Source of the DNA: Sphingobium baderi
GTDB taxonomy: Bacteria; Pseudomonadota; Alphaproteobacteria; Sphingomonadales; Sphingomonadaceae
Assembly: GCF_001456115.1 (NCBI RefSeq)
Contig: NZ_CP013269.1
Coordinates: 1-21,405, forward strand
Reading direction: 5' to 3'
Length of the DNA stretch: 21,405 bases
This document shows positions 1 through 6,934 of this stretch, piece by piece. A program made the translations under genes and the position numbers. The stretch's first letter is position 1. Each line of letters opens with the position of its first letter. The notes under the pieces are model-generated. The model was not told the DNA's origin. It ran no database searches and saw only the letters and a list, made by a program, of their open reading frames with translations.

Positions 1-34
1 TTACGAGATTGGAGGACAAGAGCGAGCCTGGTAG
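1..34 (+). CDS. tnpR: 3' end of tnpR1 (serine recombinase), continued from 20573-21405
   Basis: Position 1 completes the Val codon started by the last two bases of the window (GT + T). The next ten codons read YEIGGQERAW and end at TAG 32-34. Added to the 277 full codons at the right end, the protein is 288 aa. The frame is kept exactly, and the stop falls 172 bp before tnpA1, the normal place for a resolvase stop in a tnpR-tnpA unit. Any linear annotation will miss this tail. See the entry at 20573 for function. Confidence 0.85.
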   Translation, partial: YEIGGQERAW

Positions 35-206
35 ATCGCCATGTTCAATCTTTGTTCTTCAACATGGCCAAAATCGCAGCTTCGGGCCGACTGGGCCATT
101 ATGCGATCTTGTCCGAATCGCCGTTACAGGTCCAGAGTTAACGGACATACTCCTGTTGACCGCCAGAGGACCGTCTGACGGACAGGAACGGCGAAGGAGA
201 TGATGC
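35..206. promoter_or_regulatory. tnpR1-tnpA1 intergenic region with dyads and a 32-bp segment shared with the other Tn3 module
   Basis: There is no convincing gene here. Positions 68-99 are identical, in inverted orientation, to 17397-17428 in front of tnpA2 and tnpR2. Several dyads follow: CCGTTA 121-126 with TAACGG 139-144, TCCTGT 151-156 with ACAGGA 182-187, and CCGTC-T-GACGG 171-181. Short dyads of this kind fit resolvase or transposase binding sites. An AAGGAG box lies about seven bases before the TTG start of tnpA1. Confidence 0.5.
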
Positions 207-3164
207 TTGGCGAGGCGGCGACTGGTGAGCCCGGAAATATGGGCGGGGCATTATGACGCGCCGCTCGATGAGCGCGAGATTGCGCGTCACTATACGCTGA
301 CCAGCGACGACCTGGAAATTGTCGGCCGCCGTCGCGGCGATGCCACCCGACTCGGCTTCGCGATGCTCTTGCTCACCATGAGATGGCCTGGCCGTGCGCT
401 GGAAGCGGGCGAAGTCCCGCCCGCCCCTGTGCTCGCTTATGTGGCCCGCCAACTCGGTGTCGCACCCGACGCCTTTGCGGACTATGCCCATCGGGACCAG
501 ACCCGTCGCGAGCATCTTGTTGAAATCCGACGATCGCACGGGTTCAGGATTTTTGATCGCGACGCGTTCCGCGAAGTCGCCGCCTTCGCGATCCCTATCG
601 CACAGACCATCGTCCACCCCGGCCAGATGGCAGGCGTCATCATCGACGAACTCCGGCGTCGGCAGATCCTCCTGCCTTCCTCTTCGATTCTCGAAGCGGT
701 GCTGCGGCGGGCTCGCCAGCAAGCCGAACAGCTTACCTATGAAGTGCTCACAAACGGCCTGCTGCCCGACACCCTTCAGGGCCTGGACGATTTGCTGGCC
801 CGACGAACGGGGCAAGCCGCGACATGGCTATCCTGGCTTCGCAATGCGCCACAATCGCCGGCAGCGCGCAACATCCTGCGCCTGATCGAACGGCTCGCCT
901 ATGTCCGCGCACTGGGCCTCGATCGCGGGCGGGCTGACATGATTCCGGCTTCGACTTTTGACAGGCTGGCGGACGAGGGCAGCCGCATCACGCCCCAGCA
1001 TCTTGGCGAACTCAATGCCCTGCGCCGACATGCGACGCTCGCGGCAACCGGCATCCGCCTTGAGGAAAGCCTGACCGACGCAACCCTGACGATGTTCGAC
1101 AAGCTGTTGGGCAGCATGGTGCGCCGCGCCGAAAACCGGACCCGCGACAAAGCCCTCAAGACGGTGCGCGAGCTGCAGGGCCATCTCCGGACGCTCACAG
1201 GGTCTTGCCGCATCCTCATCGACGCGCGTACCAACGGCGTGGACTCGCTGGCGCAGATCGAGGCGCTGGACTGGCAGCGCTTCGCCGTGGCGGTCGAGCA
1301 AGCCGAAGTGCTCGGGCGACCGGAAACCGTCGATCGCACCGCTGAATTGATTGAGCGGCATCGCACGGTAAAGCTCTTTGCCGGCCCCCTTCTCAACACC
1401 TTCGAATTTCGCGGCGCCGGCGCGGTGCAGGGACTCCTGTCGGCGCTGGCCATTATCGCGGAGCTATACCGGACCGGCAAACGGCGCTTGCCTGATCGCG
1501 TGCCGCTGCGCTTTGTGCCGTCAGCGTGGCGGCCGTTCGTCCTGCGGGGTGGCATCGTCGATCGTGCCGCCTATGAACTATGCGCCCTGTCGCAGCTACG
1601 CGAGCGGTTGCGAGCAGGAGACATATGGGTCGCGGGAAGCCGCCAGTTTCGTGATTTCGACAGCTACCTCATCCCACCGGCCACCTATGCGGCGCTTCGC
1701 GAGAAAGGGCCGCTGCCGCTCGCCATCGAAACGGACTTTGAGCGCCATATCGAGGAAAGGCGCACCAGGCTCGATACGGCGATCGAACAGGTGACGGTCC
1801 TCGCGCAACAGGGCGAACTGCCCCAGGTCAGGCTTGATGAAAACGGCCTCATCATCTCGCCGCTGAAGGCGGCAACGCCGCCCGCCACCGAGATGGCCCG
1901 TCGCGCCGCCTATGATCGGCTGCCGCGCGTGAAAATCACCGACCTCCTGCTTGAGGTCGATGCCTGGACCGGGTTCAGCGACTGCTTCATCCATCGGCGT
2001 TCGGGCCGGGAGGCCGACGACCGCAATGCTTTGCTCACCGTCATCCTCGCCGATGGCATCAATCTCGGCCTCACGCGCATGGCGGAAACCTGCCGGGGCG
2101 CAAGTTTGCGCCAACTCGCCCATCTTCACGACTGGTACATCAGCGAGACCGCCTATGGTGAAGCGCTGGGAAGGCTGATCGACGCCCATCGCACCTTGCC
2201 GCTCGCCGCGCTGTGGGGAGACGGCACCACCTCGTCGAGCGACGGACAACAATTTCATGCCGGCGGTCGTGGTGCCGCGATCGGTGACATCAACGCGCGC
2301 AGCGGCAACGAACCGGGCGTCGCCTTCTACACCCATGTCTCGGATCGATATGATCCCTTTGCGAGCCGGGTGATCGCGGCGACTGCCGGCGAAGCGCCCT
2401 ATGTTCTGGATGGCTTGCTGTATCACCAGACGGGCCTGACGATCGAGGAGCACTACACCGATACGGGTGGAGCATCGGACCATGTGTTCGGCCTCATGCC
2501 CTTCTTCGGCTACCGCTTCGCGCCGCGCCTGCGCGACATCAAGGAGCGTCGCTTGCACCTCCTGCCCGGCCAGGAATCTGGCCCCTTGCTCGGCGGCATG
2601 ACGGCCGAGCCGATCGCATTGGGTCATGTCGCCGCGCATTGGGACGAACTGCTGCGGTTCGCCACATCGATCCGTACCGGTACCGTCACCGCTTCGGCGA
2701 TGCTGCGCCGGCTGTCCGCCTATCCGCGACAGAATGGACTGGCCCTCGCGCTGCGCGAGCTTGGCCGCCTCGAACGCTCGATCTTCATGCTCGACTGGCT
2801 GCGCGACATCGACCTACGCCGGCGCACCCAGGCGGGCCTCAACAAGGGCGAGGCCCGCAACGCGCTCGCCCGCGCGCTCTTCTTCAACCAGCTTGGCGAA
2901 CTGCGTGATCGGCGGTTCGAAAACCAGACCTATCGCGCATCCGGCCTCAACCTGCTCGTCGCCGCCATCATCCTGTGGAACACCCGCTATCTCGAAATGG
3001 CGTTGGCTGACATCGGCACGCCCGACGAGATCGCACGCCACATCGCGCCATTGGGCTGGGAGCATATCTCGCTGACCGGCGACTATAGCTGGAATGTCGA
3101 AGATCGGCCCGATCCGGATGCCCTGCGACCGCTGCGCGCCGTCAGTTCCCTGCTCGCCGCGTGA
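207..3164 (+). CDS. tnpA: Tn3-family transposase TnpA1 (985 aa)
   Basis: This is a full-length Tn3-family DDE transposase, which would carry out replicative (cointegrate-forming) transposition of the unit between 11360 and 3221. The catalytic residues visible are D679 (SSSDGQQF), D752 (YTDTGG) and E882 (NKGEARN), followed by the usual C-terminal block with FFNQLGELRDR and NTRYLEMAL. The N-terminus MARRRLVSPE resembles other family members. The start is taken as TTG 207, because AAGGAG sits seven bases upstream; the nearby ATGs at 200 and 203 are in another frame. The stop is 19 bp before the right inverted repeat, the standard arrangement, so this is the transposase most likely to act on that end. 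It is transcribed in the same direction as tnpR1. It is only distantly similar to TnpA2 at 17521. Confidence 0.96.
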   Translation: MARRRLVSPEIWAGHYDAPLDEREIARHYTLTSDDLEIVGRRRGDATRLGFAMLLLTMRWPGRALEAGEVPPAPVLAYVARQLGVAPDAFADYAHRDQTRREHLVEIRRSHGFRIFDRDAFREVAAFAIPIAQTIVHPGQMAGVIIDELRRRQILLPSSSILEAVLRRARQQAEQLTYEVLTNGLLPDTLQGLDDLLARRTGQAATWLSWLRNAPQSPAARNILRLIERLAYVRALGLDRGRADMIPASTFDRLADEGSRITPQHLGELNALRRHATLAATGIRLEESLTDATLTMFDKLLGSMVRRAENRTRDKALKTVRELQGHLRTLTGSCRILIDARTNGVDSLAQIEALDWQRFAVAVEQAEVLGRPETVDRTAELIERHRTVKLFAGPLLNTFEFRGAGAVQGLLSALAIIAELYRTGKRRLPDRVPLRFVPSAWRPFVLRGGIVDRAAYELCALSQLRERLRAGDIWVAGSRQFRDFDSYLIPPATYAALREKGPLPLAIETDFERHIEERRTRLDTAIEQVTVLAQQGELPQVRLDENGLIISPLKAATPPATEMARRAAYDRLPRVKITDLLLEVDAWTGFSDCFIHRRSGREADDRNALLTVILADGINLGLTRMAETCRGASLRQLAHLHDWYISETAYGEALGRLIDAHRTLPLAALWGDGTTSSSDGQQFHAGGRGAAIGDINARSGNEPGVAFYTHVSDRYDPFASRVIAATAGEAPYVLDGLLYHQTGLTIEEHYTDTGGASDHVFGLMPFFGYRFAPRLRDIKERRLHLLPGQESGPLLGGMTAEPIALGHVAAHWDELLRFATSIRTGTVTASAMLRRLSAYPRQNGLALALRELGRLERSIFMLDWLRDIDLRRRTQAGLNKGEARNALARALFFNQLGELRDRRFENQTYRASGLNLLVAAIILWNTRYLEMALADIGTPDEIARHIAPLGWEHISLTGDYSWNVEDRPDPDALRPLRAVSSLLAA

Positions 3165-3183
3165 CGTTCGCCCTCCGTTCTCC

Positions 3184-3221
3184 CTTAGCGTGCAGATACG
3201 TCACTTTCGTGTAGTCACCCC
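3184..3221 (-). repeat. Right terminal inverted repeat (38 bp) of the Tn3-family transposon
   Basis: Read on the minus strand it starts GGGGTGACTACACGAAAGTG and ends CTAAG, the typical form of a Tn3-family terminus. It matches 11360-11397 at 37 of 38 positions, with one A/T difference near base 25. The GGGG tip faces right, so the transposon body lies to the left, holding tnpA1. Confidence 0.95.
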
Positions 3222-3226
3222 TATGT
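3222..3226 (+). repeat. Target-site duplication TATGT (right copy)
   Basis: TATGT directly follows the GGGG tip. The same five bases directly precede the left repeat at 11355-11359. Five bp is the usual Tn3-family duplication length. The interrupted MFS frame resumes right after it. Confidence 0.9.
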
Positions 3227-3371
3227 CGTCGGTGGCTTCTTCGTGCCGCACGACGCGCCGTCTGCCTATCTGGTGGGTGGCCTGCTCGGTGTCGGTGCCG
3301 GGATCATCGGGTGGCGAATATTCAACGGCGGATGGTCGCTGGCCCATCCGATCAGGCGGGGAGGCGTTTAA
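3222..3371 (+). pseudogene. 3' part of the MFS transporter gene split by the transposon
   Basis: Once one TATGT copy is removed, 11359 joins to 3227 and the frame continues as VGGFFVPHDAPSAYLVGGLL, then a hydrophobic helix, a basic tail (PIRRGGV) and TAA at 3369-3371. This supplies the last 47 residues and the final transmembrane helix of the protein begun at 10287, giving 405 aa, a normal length for a drug or macrolide efflux type MFS protein. On its own the fragment has no start or ribosome site and should be inactive. Confidence 0.9.
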
Positions 3372-3629
3372 ACGGATCTCGCGCCGGAAAAATCGGCACG
3401 CCCTGGGAGGCTCGTAGAGCGCCGCAAGCGGTTCCGACGCCCGAAGCCTTATCCGACGCCTGAAATGGAACTAGGCGGCCCGGAAATCGCGCCTGTGGTG
3501 ACGTTTCCGCCTTCCCTGCCCTCCCGATCGCAGCGCCACCTATCCGCTTGGCTTTTCTGGAAAGCCATTTGCAACGGTTGGTTTAGGCGGTGTGCTGGCG
3601 ATAGGAGCGCGACGATTGCTATCATCTCC
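3372..3629. other. Intergenic stretch without a recognisable gene
   Basis: About 260 bp lie between the MFS remnant and the hairpin cluster. Open frames exist on both strands, but none has a plausible ribosome site and a recognisable protein. The translated text is rich in S, R and P, as expected for GC-rich non-coding DNA. It may hold the remains of a decayed gene; I cannot identify one. Confidence 0.4.
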
Positions 3630-3747
3630 AAACAAACAAAAGTGTGCCGGCGAAGCCGGCTCCATCTCATGGGGGATGCCGGGTGGGAGGATCGCTTTAG
3701 CGATCCGGGGCGGCCAAAGGCCGCGAGCCGGCGGGGGCGAAGCCCCC
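3630..3747. repeat. Cluster of four short perfect hairpins after AAACAAACA
   Basis: After AAACAAACA (3630-3638) come four small stem-loops: GCCGGC-GAA-GCCGGC (3646-3660), GGATCGC-TTTA-GCGATCC (3689-3706), GCGGCC-AAA-GGCCGC (3710-3724) and GGGGGC-GAA-GCCCCC (3733-3747). Three have 6-bp stems and A-rich three-base loops. None is followed by a T run, so they are not ordinary intrinsic terminators. They lie 50 bp before the DnaA box of the presumed origin. An origin-related single-strand structure or a transfer origin are possibilities; the sequence alone does not decide. A looser version of the order occurs at 7126-7186. Confidence 0.7.
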
Positions 3748-3924
3748 AAGAGGCGGTGCTACTGTCTTTGTCGCAGGCACACACCGATGGATCTGGAGTT
3801 ATCCACAGGCCGCAGGCGCTGTCGTGGCGTTAAAGGATTCTGTTAAAATAGGAATCGTTAAGTAAGTTAAGGCGGAAAAACCAAGGTTTTATGATATTCA
3901 ATTCAATGGCTTATCCATTTCGCC

Positions 3925-4183
3925 GGTGGGTGAAACCCCGTGATTCGGTGGGTGAAACCCCGATAGTGGGGTGGGTGAAACCCCGATGGTATGGTGGGTG
4001 AAACCCCGACCCTTTTGGCAAGCGACTCAGCGACACATTCGAGTCGTCAAATGGTGGGTGAAACCCCGATAATTGCCCTCGCGAGGGGCCGGATTCACAG
4101 TTTTGCCGACCCTTTACGACTCGCTGTCCCGAAATCCGGGGCAGGCTGCCCCTGTTTCTGGGGCAGCGGTGTGTGAAACCACG
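3925..4183 (+). repeat. Iterons GGTGGGTGAAACCCCG (five exact copies plus one degenerate)
   Basis: Exact 16-bp copies start at 3925, 3947, 3970, 3993 and 4053. A degenerate copy, GGTGTGTGAAACCACG, starts at 4168. The first four are spaced 22-23 bp, about two helical turns, so a protein would bind them on one face of the DNA. The fifth and sixth are set apart by 60 and 115 bp. GGGT-GAA-ACCCC is itself a small dyad. RepA is the expected binder. Confidence 0.93.
4145..4167. other. Perfect 8-bp hairpin between iterons 5 and 6
   Basis: GCTGCCCC (4145-4152) pairs with GGGGCAGC (4160-4167) across a 7-base loop. It can compete with an overlapping alternative, GGGGCAG-G-CTGCCCC (4138-4152). A 12-bp palindrome, CCCTCGCGAGGG, lies at 4076-4087. 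The hairpin is 20 bp past the repA stop, where a terminator would be expected, but no T run follows it on the repA strand. It may end repA transcription in another way or be part of the origin. Confidence 0.5.
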
Positions 4184-4187
4184 ATAG

Positions 4188-5147
4188 TTAGCGTGCCCCG
4201 CCCCGCGCGAGGCGGTCCATAAGATCGTCCACTTCCCCGGCGCGGCGACGATCGGCCTCGTAACGCTCATGGCGCTCGCGTTCGGCCTCTAGTCTAGCGT
4301 GCAGCTCGGCTGCCTCGGCCGCGCCGCGCAGCTCGAACAGTACTGCCGGCGCGCCCTCGACCGTCTTGGTCATGGTCATGGTGTATTCGGGGAGTTGGTC
4401 GGCCTCGATGATCTTCCGCAACATGCGGTTGAACTCCTTGGGCTGGGCGTCACTCCCGGCCTTCTCTCGCAGCAGTTCGACGCGGCACGTCCATCCGCCC
4501 CGCTGACTGCCGGCGTGCTTGCGCGCGATACGATACACTGCCCGCTCAAGCCCGCCTGTCAGCAGGAAATAATCGACGTGCATGGTGAGAAGCGACCGCT
4601 CGCTGACAATCCCCTCATAGACCCAGTTCGACAGGGTGATGGTCATCCCGCGCGGTTGCTCTGTCGCGGGATCGACCTCCAGGCTCCACCCGTCCAGCCA
4701 CCCGAATTGCGCTTCGGTGCGGCGCTTGGGCGCGCGCAGCGACGTGCGAATGGAAGTCGTCTCCAGGCGCGACAAAGCCGCCTGCAGCTCGGTATAGTCG
4801 CGCCCGCCCGTCCCGCGCCGGATCGCCCGCAACAGGTCGTAGGTCGTCGTGGTCAGCGTCCGGGGCAGATCGTTGACGCCCTGCTCCTTCATCCGGTTGA
4901 GGACCGACGCGGCCCAAATCAATATGTCGGCGTCCCATATCGTCGCCATGCCGTAGGCGGGCATCGCCTCGACCTTCACCCACGCCTCGCCGTCCGGGCT
5001 GCGATATTCGATCGGCTTGAGGCGCTTACGTTTCTGGAGCGAGAAAAACGGGCGCTCCATCACCTCCCGCTGATCCTTCAGCGGGAGGTCGTTCATCAGC
5101 GGAATGAACAAGTCGAACGTGGGATTGGGATCGCGGCGCTTGCTCAC
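4188..5147 (-). CDS. repA: RepA replication initiator, RPA family (319 aa)
   Basis: The protein fits the plasmid replication initiator family often named RPA in alphaproteobacterial plasmids. Supporting segments are FFSLQKRKRLKPIEYRSPDG, ATIWDADILIWAASVLNRM and the LSNWVYEGIV / YFLLTGGLERAVYRIARKHAG region, which look like a winged-helix initiator fold. The C-terminal 50 residues are charged and probably coiled (AELHARLEAERERHERYEAD). It would bind the iterons just beyond its 3' end and start replication with host DnaA. Its start overlaps the stop of the RHH gene by four bases (ATGA), so it is probably translated by coupling and controlled with parA from one promoter. Length is normal, with no sign of damage. 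Confidence 0.93.
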   Translation of the reverse strand: MSKRRDPNPTFDLFIPLMNDLPLKDQREVMERPFFSLQKRKRLKPIEYRSPDGEAWVKVEAMPAYGMATIWDADILIWAASVLNRMKEQGVNDLPRTLTTTTYDLLRAIRRGTGGRDYTELQAALSRLETTSIRTSLRAPKRRTEAQFGWLDGWSLEVDPATEQPRGMTITLSNWVYEGIVSERSLLTMHVDYFLLTGGLERAVYRIARKHAGSQRGGWTCRVELLREKAGSDAQPKEFNRMLRKIIEADQLPEYTMTMTKTVEGAPAVLFELRGAAEAAELHARLEAERERHERYEADRRRAGEVDDLMDRLARGGAR

Positions 5148-5530
5148 GGGGCGAACCGGGTATGCCCGCGCGTCACGAGATATTGCCGCAAGAGCCGCTC
5201 GGTGATGACGGTCAGCGGCTCGCCCCCTTCCTCGACGCTCAATTGCCGCAAGGTGCGGTGCATGTCCTCGGGGATATGGATCAGCACGGGCTTCTTGCCG
5301 GGGTGGCTGCTGCGCCGCGCCGGGCTTTCGCCGGGATCGCTGCGCGCCCCCTGCCCTCCCCTGCCCCGTTGCTTTGGGACCGCCTCTGCCCTCGTCGGTT
5401 TGGAAGATGGCGCTGCTGCCGGCGTCGACGGCGCTATCGCTTCAGTCGCGGCCTGGGGCACAGGCGGCGGCGCAACCTCGGTTTCCGGATCATCGAAAAT
5501 CCCGGCCAGGGCAGACGATTTCTTGGCCAT
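5144..5530 (-). CDS. Ribbon-helix-helix partition partner of ParA (128 aa)
   Basis: The first 75 residues are low-complexity and rich in P, A and S, probably a flexible arm. Residues 81-119 (PVLIHIPEDMHRTLRQLSVE and on to ERLLRQYL) look like a ribbon-helix-helix DNA-binding fold of the CopG/ParG type. Its place directly after parA (stop and start share one base, TAATG) and before repA (four-base overlap) argues for a ParB-like centromere-binding role, and for repressing the operon. The octamer repeats at 5540-5579, 6192-6269 and 7278-7309 are its likely sites. No ParB/Spo0J helix-turn-helix domain is present, so this would be a type Ib-like partition system. Function is inferred from fold and position. 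Confidence 0.8.
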   Translation of the reverse strand: MAKKSSALAGIFDDPETEVAPPPVPQAATEAIAPSTPAAAPSSKPTRAEAVPKQRGRGGQGARSDPGESPARRSSHPGKKPVLIHIPEDMHRTLRQLSVEEGGEPLTVITERLLRQYLVTRGHTRFAP

Positions 5531-6183
5531 TACGCAACCTCGCTTAGTGGCTTATTCGCATAACCGCTTAGTCGCTTAGCTTCGGCGTAAGCCGCGCGCA
5601 ACTCTGCTGCCGCCTTGCTGTCAGGGTCCAGCTCGATCGCGGTCTTGCCGATCGGCGTCGCTTTGTAGAAGTCCTTGCGGAAATGCAGCACGCTATCGAA
5701 CACGGCAACGCCCTTGGCGGCGAAGCCGGCGCGCGCCTCGTCCCCCTCCCCGCCCTGGTGCGGCACTTGCGTCAGGATCACGGCGAACGGCGTTCCCGCC
5801 TGCTGCACCTGCTTGACGGTTTGGAGGACCGAATGAACGTCGAGGCCGCGCGGCGCGACCGGGATCACCACGAAATCGGCCTGTTCGGCCGCGAGCATGG
5901 CGATGTCCTTCGAGTTCGCCGGCGTGTCGATGATGATAAGGTCCACCTTGCCGCTATCGCGGCCGCGTGAGACATGCAGCGGCAGGCCTGCGACGCTGCT
6001 ATCCTTCACCATGACATCGTCGCTATCCCGCCGCTCTGACCAGTAGAGCGCGGACCCCTGCCGATCGTCGGCATCGAGGATCACGACCGCCGCCCCTTCG
6101 CGGGCGGCCTCGACGGCAAAGGCGGTCGCGATGGTCGTCTTCGACTGGCCGCCCTTCTGCGCGATGATAGCCCAAGTTTGCAT
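5530..6183 (-). CDS. parA: ParA-type partition ATPase (217 aa)
   Basis: This is a short ParA/MinD-like ATPase without the N-terminal helix-turn-helix of large ParA proteins. The deviant Walker A motif is KGGQSKTT (residues 10-17). LDADDRQGSALYW (36-48) corresponds to the switch/DPQGSA segment, here DDRQGSA, and LIIIDTPA is Walker B. It would form nucleotide-dependent gradients on the nucleoid that pull the plasmid by way of the small DNA-binding partner encoded next. It is the first gene of the parA-RHH-repA operon, with AGGGAG a few bases before its ATG. Its last codons lie over five tandem octamer repeats (5540-5579), so the C-terminal sequence (KRLSGYANKPLSEVA) is constrained by a DNA signal. 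Confidence 0.95.
   Translation of the reverse strand: MQTWAIIAQKGGQSKTTIATAFAVEAAREGAAVVILDADDRQGSALYWSERRDSDDVMVKDSSVAGLPLHVSRGRDSGKVDLIIIDTPANSKDIAMLAAEQADFVVIPVAPRGLDVHSVLQTVKQVQQAGTPFAVILTQVPHQGGEGDEARAGFAAKGVAVFDSVLHFRKDFYKATPIGKTAIELDPDSKAAAELRAAYAEAKRLSGYANKPLSEVA
5540..5579 (+). repeat. Five tandem TCGCTTAG-like octamers inside the 3' end of parA
   Basis: In register on the plus strand: TCGCTTAG, TGGCTTAT, TCGCATAA, CCGCTTAG, TCGCTTAG. The octamer is the same as in the arrays upstream of parA and at 7278. The array ends 10 bp before the start codon of the RHH gene. It could serve as a second operator or as part of the centromere. Confidence 0.8.
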
Positions 6184-6191
6184 GATGGCTC

Positions 6192-6240
6192 CCTACTAAG
6201 CGATTATGCGATCTATATCGCTTAGTCGCTTAGTAGGCAA
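6192..6240 (-). promoter_or_regulatory. parA-RHH-repA promoter with octamer operators in its spacer
   Basis: Reading towards parA, TTGCCT (6240-6235) and TATAGA (6217-6212) are separated by exactly 17 bp. That spacer consists of two octamers (CTAAGCGA twice; 6218-6233) plus one base. A 12-bp inverted repeat, CCTACTAAGCGA at 6192-6203 and TCGCTTAGTAGG at 6226-6237, brackets the -10 box. A repressor on the octamers would block RNA polymerase directly. The layout points to autoregulation by the RHH protein, possibly with ParA. Transcription start is not proven. Confidence 0.72.
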
Positions 6241-6253
6241 GGCACGCCATTAA

Positions 6254-6269
6254 TCGCTTAGTCGCTTAG
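6254..6269 (+). repeat. Two further tandem TCGCTTAG octamers upstream of the parA promoter
   Basis: Exact copies lie at 6254-6261 and 6262-6269, with a related ATCCGCTTGG at 6276-6285. They lie between the parA promoter and the end of the SprT-like gene. They are beyond the reach of simple promoter blocking, which favours a centromere (parS-like) role for this cluster. Confidence 0.75.
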
Positions 6270-6289
6270 TGGTTTATCCGCTTGGTATG

Positions 6290-6934
6290 TCAGGCTTCCG
6301 CGTCGCCGCCTTCATCCTCGCTGTCATCATCCAGCGGTTCATGCTGCATCTGGCCGTGATCCTCGATCGGGCAAAGCGGCGCTCCGGCCTGCTCAAGCCA
6401 TTTGCGCGCGGTCCTGACGGTATAGCCGCACGTCGCGCACTCGCATTTGAGCATCCGGGCTTTCTGCTTCTTCGGCGCGGTCGACTCTCCGTCCGTGTCG
6501 AGGCGGGCATGGGGGAGGGGGCCGACGCTCTCCAAAATCGGCGCGATGGCCGCAAGAAACGCCTCGCCGGGGGTGGTGGCGCGCATCGGCCCGACTAGGC
6601 CCAGCCCAAGGGCGACTCGTTTAAACGCCTTCCCATGCCCTGCCGGGATGCCGACTGCGGCATGGACAAGCTCATGCGCGAGGATGGCCGCGATCTGCGC
6701 CGGCATCGCGTCGGGCGCGTGCGCCAGGTCCGGGCGGATGAAGATTTCAAAATGTCCGTCCGCGCTCAAGCGGTTGTCCCAGCACTCGCCGATCGCCTTG
6801 CCCTTCGCGCCTCTGCTGGTGAAGCCGATCGCCACGCGCACGCGGTCGGGCAGGGGGGCGTCCAGCGCCTCGAACAGCGGGGCCACGCCCTGCGCCACCG
6901 CATTGAGCCAGCTTTCACGGGTTTGGTGGGTCAT
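6290..6934 (-). CDS. SprT-like zinc metalloprotease domain protein (214 aa)
   Basis: The HExxH zinc site is HELVH (residues 87-91), followed by GHGKAFK with H100 as probable third ligand, the pattern of SprT/Spartan-like domains. The C-terminus has a zinc-ribbon-like CECATCG (164-170) with another Cys at 188 and an acidic tail (DDDSEDEGGD). Family members include DNA-protein crosslink proteases; the true substrate of plasmid versions is not established. The start is ATG 6934, preceded by GGGAG. An in-frame TTG six codons upstream is possible but overlaps that ribosome site. The gene stands upstream of parA on the same strand, separated by the octamer promoter region. A role in plasmid maintenance or repair of protein-bound DNA is plausible but not shown. 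Confidence 0.85.
   Translation of the reverse strand: MTHQTRESWLNAVAQGVAPLFEALDAPLPDRVRVAIGFTSRGAKGKAIGECWDNRLSADGHFEIFIRPDLAHAPDAMPAQIAAILAHELVHAAVGIPAGHGKAFKRVALGLGLVGPMRATTPGEAFLAAIAPILESVGPLPHARLDTDGESTAPKKQKARMLKCECATCGYTVRTARKWLEQAGAPLCPIEDHGQMQHEPLDDDSEDEGGDAEA

Larger units (their letters stand above)
1..3221. mobile_element. Right-hand part of a 13.3-kb Tn3-family transposon that wraps through the end of the window
   Basis: This is the continuation of the unit that begins at 11360. It carries the end of tnpR1, the tnpR1-tnpA1 intergenic region, tnpA1 and the right inverted repeat, whose GGGG tip is at 3221. The base composition and gene order continue from the right end of the window without a break, because tnpR1 reads through the junction. 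With the circle closed, the transposon is 10,046 + 3,221 = 13,267 bp. Confidence 0.88.
3799..4183. other. oriV: Candidate vegetative replication origin (oriV): DnaA box, AT-rich stretch, iterons
   Basis: A perfect DnaA box TTATCCACA lies at 3799-3807. An AT-rich stretch follows (about 3832-3920, including GTTAAAATAGG and GGTTTTATGATATTC), then a weaker box-like TTATCCATT at 3911-3919, then six iterons up to 4183. DnaA box, AT-rich unwinding region and iterons together are the standard layout of a theta-replicating iteron plasmid. The origin lies directly downstream of repA, with the last iteron only 4 bp from its stop codon. Confidence 0.85.

Noticed and set aside
1596..2639. 347-aa minus-strand open frame opposite tnpA1
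   Set aside because: It is antisense to the conserved catalytic part of a Tn3 transposase and shows no recognisable protein features.
3465..3833. 122-aa plus-strand ORF in the hairpin region
   Set aside because: It runs through four hairpins, has no ribosome site and no recognisable fold.
4145..4167. Rho-independent terminator of repA
   Set aside because: The stem is strong, but no T run follows on the repA strand; kept only as a hairpin of unknown role.
3925..4183. CRISPR array
   Set aside because: The repeats are 16 bp with 6-7 bp gaps, next to a DnaA box and repA, and no cas gene is present; they are iterons.
4299..5579. 426-aa plus-strand open frame opposite repA and the RHH gene
   Set aside because: It lies wholly antisense to three overlapping genes with clear families, has a composition typical of GC-rich shadow frames and lacks a ribosome site.
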